A stretch of DNA of 64,000 bases from contig CAJJDO010000031.1 in NCBI GenBank assembly GCA_905183005.1, forward strand, positions 351,842 through 415,841, written 5' to 3'. The position numbers and the translations under genes are program-made. Under the pieces are notes generated by a model, which worked only from the letters and a program-made list of their open reading frames with translations, was not told the origin of the DNA and searched no databases. How positions within the stretch are numbered: position 1 is the first letter of the stretch; each line of letters starts with the position of its first letter. The DNA comes from Paramecium pentaurelia. Lineage: Eukaryota > Ciliophora > Oligohymenophorea > Peniculida > Parameciidae. Below, piece after piece: positions 61,033 to 64,000 of the stretch.

Positions 61033-62491
61033 ATGAATTCATTATTGGAACTTTTAGATTATCATGATGAAAAAGAAAAGGAGATCTTTGAATTGTAAAT
61101 ATCGCATGCTATTCAAGCCTTAATTCAAATAAAAATAATATGATGGATTTTTTGAAATTGGTAATCGAGACCCCTAGTGACTTACATCCAAAGTATGTCT
61201 AAATACTTTAATTAGATATCCATTCATTGTTAGTGAATTAATGTTTGGAAGCTATGAACAATTATTATAAATGATGTTTGAATGGGATGGAGAACCTATT
61301 TAATATTTGCTGACATTCTTCAATTATCCATAAAATGACACTTCATGTGGTTATTTTGAAAAAATGATAAGACCATTAATTTTATTAAAATCAAATGAAA
61401 TAAAACCCTTTTTAGAGATTTCTAAATGGATTTAATTTATTGATTAAGAGTCAATTCAAAATATATTCTAAACAATATTTGCATGCAATAATCTGGATGA
61501 AAATTATAAACAAGATTTGTTGGGAATACTTTTAAATTAAAACAATATTAATGAGAATTCATTTAGAATAATAATTAAATACAAAGACTTATTACAATAA
61601 TACTTGAATCAACATTAAGAAATTGTTGGAATAATATGTAATTAATCACCCCCTACTTTATATTAATTATACACTATAGAAATATTTATGGGATGGAACA
61701 TACTTAATTTATAATGGCTTCATAACTAAATTAATTATTTGGATTAATTAGTCTATAGAAATTTTGAATTTTGTAATTCAACAATGAATTTTCTATATAA
61801 ACCATAAGGACTCACAGAAATTGATTTAAAAATCATTCACATATTATCATAAACATTAACTAGACCAGAGACAATTAAATTTTAAAATATATTATTAGAA
61901 TTGTTAATCAAATATGAATGGAATAATAATTTATAAAATATAGCTGTAAATATGTATGAATCAATGTCTAAAGAGGAAACACCTCATAAATAATATGTAT
62001 TTTAATATTTTGATATTTAGTTTCAATCCATAATAACTGATTTCATAACAAATAAAGTAAGTTTTGAAAAATTTGAATTTGGATTAAAAAGAAAAGTGTA
62101 AAGAGGTTATAGATGGGTTTTTACTAGAATAGTAAAATACTTCTAATTAAACTTTGATTAGGCTGAAGAAATTACAACATTAGAAGGGAAATTTTTATTA
62201 AATGAAGACCCATCTAATAATAGAGATAGATAATCTTAATTTATTCTAGAGAAGGTATCAGAAAGAAGGACATAATGGACAAGGAGGATATAAGAGGAAG
62301 ACATATAAAGAAAAGAGGACAAAGAATAAAATCAAATGGAAGTAGAGGAAGAAAATAATGAGAATGATTAATTTTTTTAACCAAGAAATAGTTTTGGTAT
62401 AAAACAAACAAATAATGAAGAAGAAGTAGAAGATGAAATACCATTTAGAGGAAGGTCTAGTTGTCAATTCAAATAAGATGATTTAGATTGA
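61033..62491 (+). CDS. SAPS-domain protein: PP6 (SIT4) regulatory subunit
   Basis: 470 aa. SAPS proteins scaffold the PP6/Sit4 phosphatase. Hallmarks: KYPFIVSELMFGSYEQLLQM (family: KYP.IA.E.LT....I...L), YLLTFFNYPQNDTSCGYFEK and FEKMIRPLILLKSNEIKPFL (family: L.AGYFSKV...LL.RK...), then armadillo-like helices and HRGYRWVFTRI-like basic helix near residue 370. The C-terminus is acidic/Gln-rich, as in other SAPS proteins. Introns: 61095-61117 and 61193-61215 (23 nt each). The total is 471 codons. A partner PP6 catalytic subunit is not in the window. Confidence 0.85.
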
Positions 62492-62538
62492 TTTGCTAAT
62501 TTTTGTTTATTTTTAATATGATTGTCACTAAATATTTA

Positions 62539-62958
62539 ATGAAGCTCAAATTGTAATAATCAAAATTTAATTTGTTGGGAATAGATTTAGGTACAGCATT
62601 CACTGGATTTAGTGTAACCTACAATCTATAATAAGTTTTAGTATATGATTTGCATTATAGTCCATGCTATTCACCACATGATTCGACATTATATAAAAGA
62701 ATTATATAGATTATAAATAAGGAAAAGATTGGAGGAATTTTAATTGGGAAACCTTAATTTTAAAAGGGTTATATAGATGAATTTACATAAGGCTTAGAAA
62801 GTAATTTAATAGCTGAAGGATTGTAAACATTTATTACATAAGTTGGTGAAGATTACACAACTAGTAAAGCAAAGAAAATATCTAAAACAAATAATAAATA
62901 TTTGCATGATGGCATGGCAGCCATGCTTATTTTATAATCATTTTTAAATGAATTATGA
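62539..62958 (+). CDS. RuvX/YqgF-family RNase H-like protein
   Basis: 139 aa, intronless, the usual length of YqgF/RuvX (Holliday-junction-resolvase-like or pre-16S rRNA nuclease in bacteria). Seen: strand-1 LLGIDLGTAFTGFSV with the first acidic residue; IIQIINKEKIGGILIGKPQF; GEDYTTSKA (family: DER.TT..A); and the final DGMAAMLILQSFLNEL (family: D..AA..IL...L). So the RNase H-fold Asp/Glu pattern appears kept. In a eukaryote such a stand-alone protein is probably organellar or of mitochondrial origin, but no clear presequence is visible. 47 bp after the SAPS gene. Confidence 0.82.
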
Positions 62959-63269
62959 ATATTAATTTCTATTTGATAATATATATAATTAATATATTAG
63001 TTATCACAATTACTCAAATTAACCTATTAAACACAAATATGATCCTAAATATTAGAAAATAGCCATCTATTATATGTATAAAATAAAGATTTAATTGATA
63101 AATAGAATTCATAATTAATTGACAATATTGTCTAATAATAAGAATAATAACATTTTATAGGTAAAACTAAAATTAGTATAAATAAGTACAATATTAATAT
63201 GAGTATAAGTAGAATTCTAAAGATAATACAATTTAATTCTTAAAATCAATAACAATTAAAATATATTTT
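62959..63269. other. AT-rich spacer between converging genes
   Basis: About 310 bp with no supported feature. Confidence 0.5.
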
Positions 63270-63773
63270 TCAGCAGTAATCTGGTACTCTTATAGAGTTA
63301 ACAGATTTTAGTTTCACATATTCATCAATTTCGAGAGACATATCTTCAACCTATAAATTGTAACCTTCTAATGAATCTAAATTATATAATTAGAGACTAG
63401 CTGCTTTTGCTGCTCTACTTTATATTCTTTTTGGAAGAGAAGGTAATTTTTAGTTAATTACTTTTGTGTTATTCATAGAATATGATTTTTGTCTGGATTA
63501 TGTTACCTATAAATCTTCTCTACTTATTTATTTTGATTTTTGGTTTGCCAAACTAATTAATTTTTCATACTTTTTCCTTTCTTTTTCTTTAAAGTTATCT
63601 GGAGAAATTTTAGTACAATTGATAGGAGAAAATTTTAGAAAGTGTTCACTCTTTTATTTACTTGATGGAGTTATTTTCTTCAAATTTCTACATCCCCATT
63701 ATTGACCATATCTCATGGGAATTACAACAATATTTAATTTCTTTTGACTATCCTTTTACATCTCTTTCAGCAT
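63270..63773 (-). CDS. Unknown basic protein, 167 aa
   Basis: 167 aa, intronless, from MLKEMQKDSQKKLNIVVIPM; total is 168 codons. Basic throughout (KEKERKKYEKLISL, LPKRIQSRAAKAA) with a tidy C-terminus (LEGYNLQVEDMSLEIDEYVK). The frame remains open upstream of the chosen ATG, so an earlier exon is possible. No family recognised. Confidence 0.65.
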
Positions 63774-63880
63774 TAAATCATAAATAATTTATTTTATGCT
63801 TTTTTGTTATGTTTTCATAGGACTTTGCATATAATAATAAATTATATTAAGACTTATTAATTGATTAAATAAAATAACAA

Positions 63881-64000
63881 ATGAATTAAGAACAAGACTA
63901 ACATTAGCCAAATTAGTAATATAAAAATCCATTAGAAGAACAATTGCATCACAAAACTTATTCTAGATTAATGAGTGTTTGTTTTGCCTTTTTTGTATTC
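63881..64000 (+). CDS. 5' end of a gene cut by the window end
   Basis: 40 codons open to the edge: a Gln/Asn-rich start (MNQEQDQHQPNQQYKNPLEE) followed by the beginning of a hydrophobic stretch (LMSVCFAFFVF), suggesting a membrane protein with a cytosolic N-terminus. Divergent from the gene at 63270. Confidence 0.5.

Noticed and set aside
62241..62467. Two minus-strand ORFs of 67-69 codons, hydrophobic
   Set aside because: Antisense to the acidic Glu/Gln-rich C-terminus of the SAPS protein; Glu/Gln codons read antisense as Phe/Leu.

Overview
The window is ciliate macronuclear-type DNA, almost certainly from a Paramecium of the aurelia or caudatum kind. TAA and TAG are read as glutamine throughout (HSP70, F1-ATPase alpha, PPDK and every other gene carry them in frame, often at conserved Gln positions), and every gene ends in TGA. 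Introns are tiny: I placed 59 of 22-31 nt, all GT...AG and mostly GTA...AG. Genes are densely packed on both strands with short, very AT-rich spacers. A standard-code ORF finder breaks almost every gene here. Exon joins below were hand-derived; for nearly all genes the total minus introns is an exact multiple of three, which is the main internal check.

Layout. 0-3.4 kb: three tandem RBR (RING-IBR-RING) E3 ligase paralogues. 3.8-9 kb: an interrupted unknown gene, a double cyclic-nucleotide-binding-domain protein, and a Ser/Gln-rich protein whose 5' half appears twice across a 1-bp N. 9-16 kb: an unresolved minus-strand region, a CDC50/LEM3 flippase subunit, an unknown protein, a RanBP2-type zinc-finger protein and an UNC93-like transporter. 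16-26 kb: Q-rich protein, NEK kinase, coiled-coil protein, a 1165-aa unknown protein, and a 9-repeat MORN protein with a myristoylation/palmitoylation-type N terminus. 26-35 kb: TAF11-like histone fold, R1R2R3 Myb, ATG13-like HORMA protein, coiled coil, membrane RING-H2 and three unknown proteins. 36-40 kb: cytosolic HSP70 with upstream heat-shock elements, then two LITAF-like proteins. 40-47 kb: degenerate sequence, an unknown Q/K-rich protein, mitochondrial F1-ATPase alpha, and a CBM20-EEP fusion. 47-52.8 kb: pyruvate phosphate dikinase (PPDK) split and partly repeated by two scaffold junctions, then dynein light chain roadblock. 53-64 kb: PAS-PDE phosphodiesterase, a small unknown gene, a large beta-propeller-like/Q-rich protein, a SAPS-domain PP6 regulatory subunit, a RuvX/YqgF-like nuclease-fold protein, a basic unknown protein, and the start of a gene cut by the window end.

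The genes are a mixed eukaryotic housekeeping and signalling set, with no operon logic. Local themes are signalling by phosphorylation and cyclic nucleotides (NEK, CNBD, PDE, PP6 subunit), ubiquitin ligases (three RBR, one RING-H2) and glucan/pyruvate energy metabolism (CBM20-EEP next to PPDK and ATP synthase). I saw no rRNA, tRNA, CRISPR array, transposon or telomere. No obviously novel multi-gene system stands out; the most unusual single gene is the CBM20-EEP fusion.
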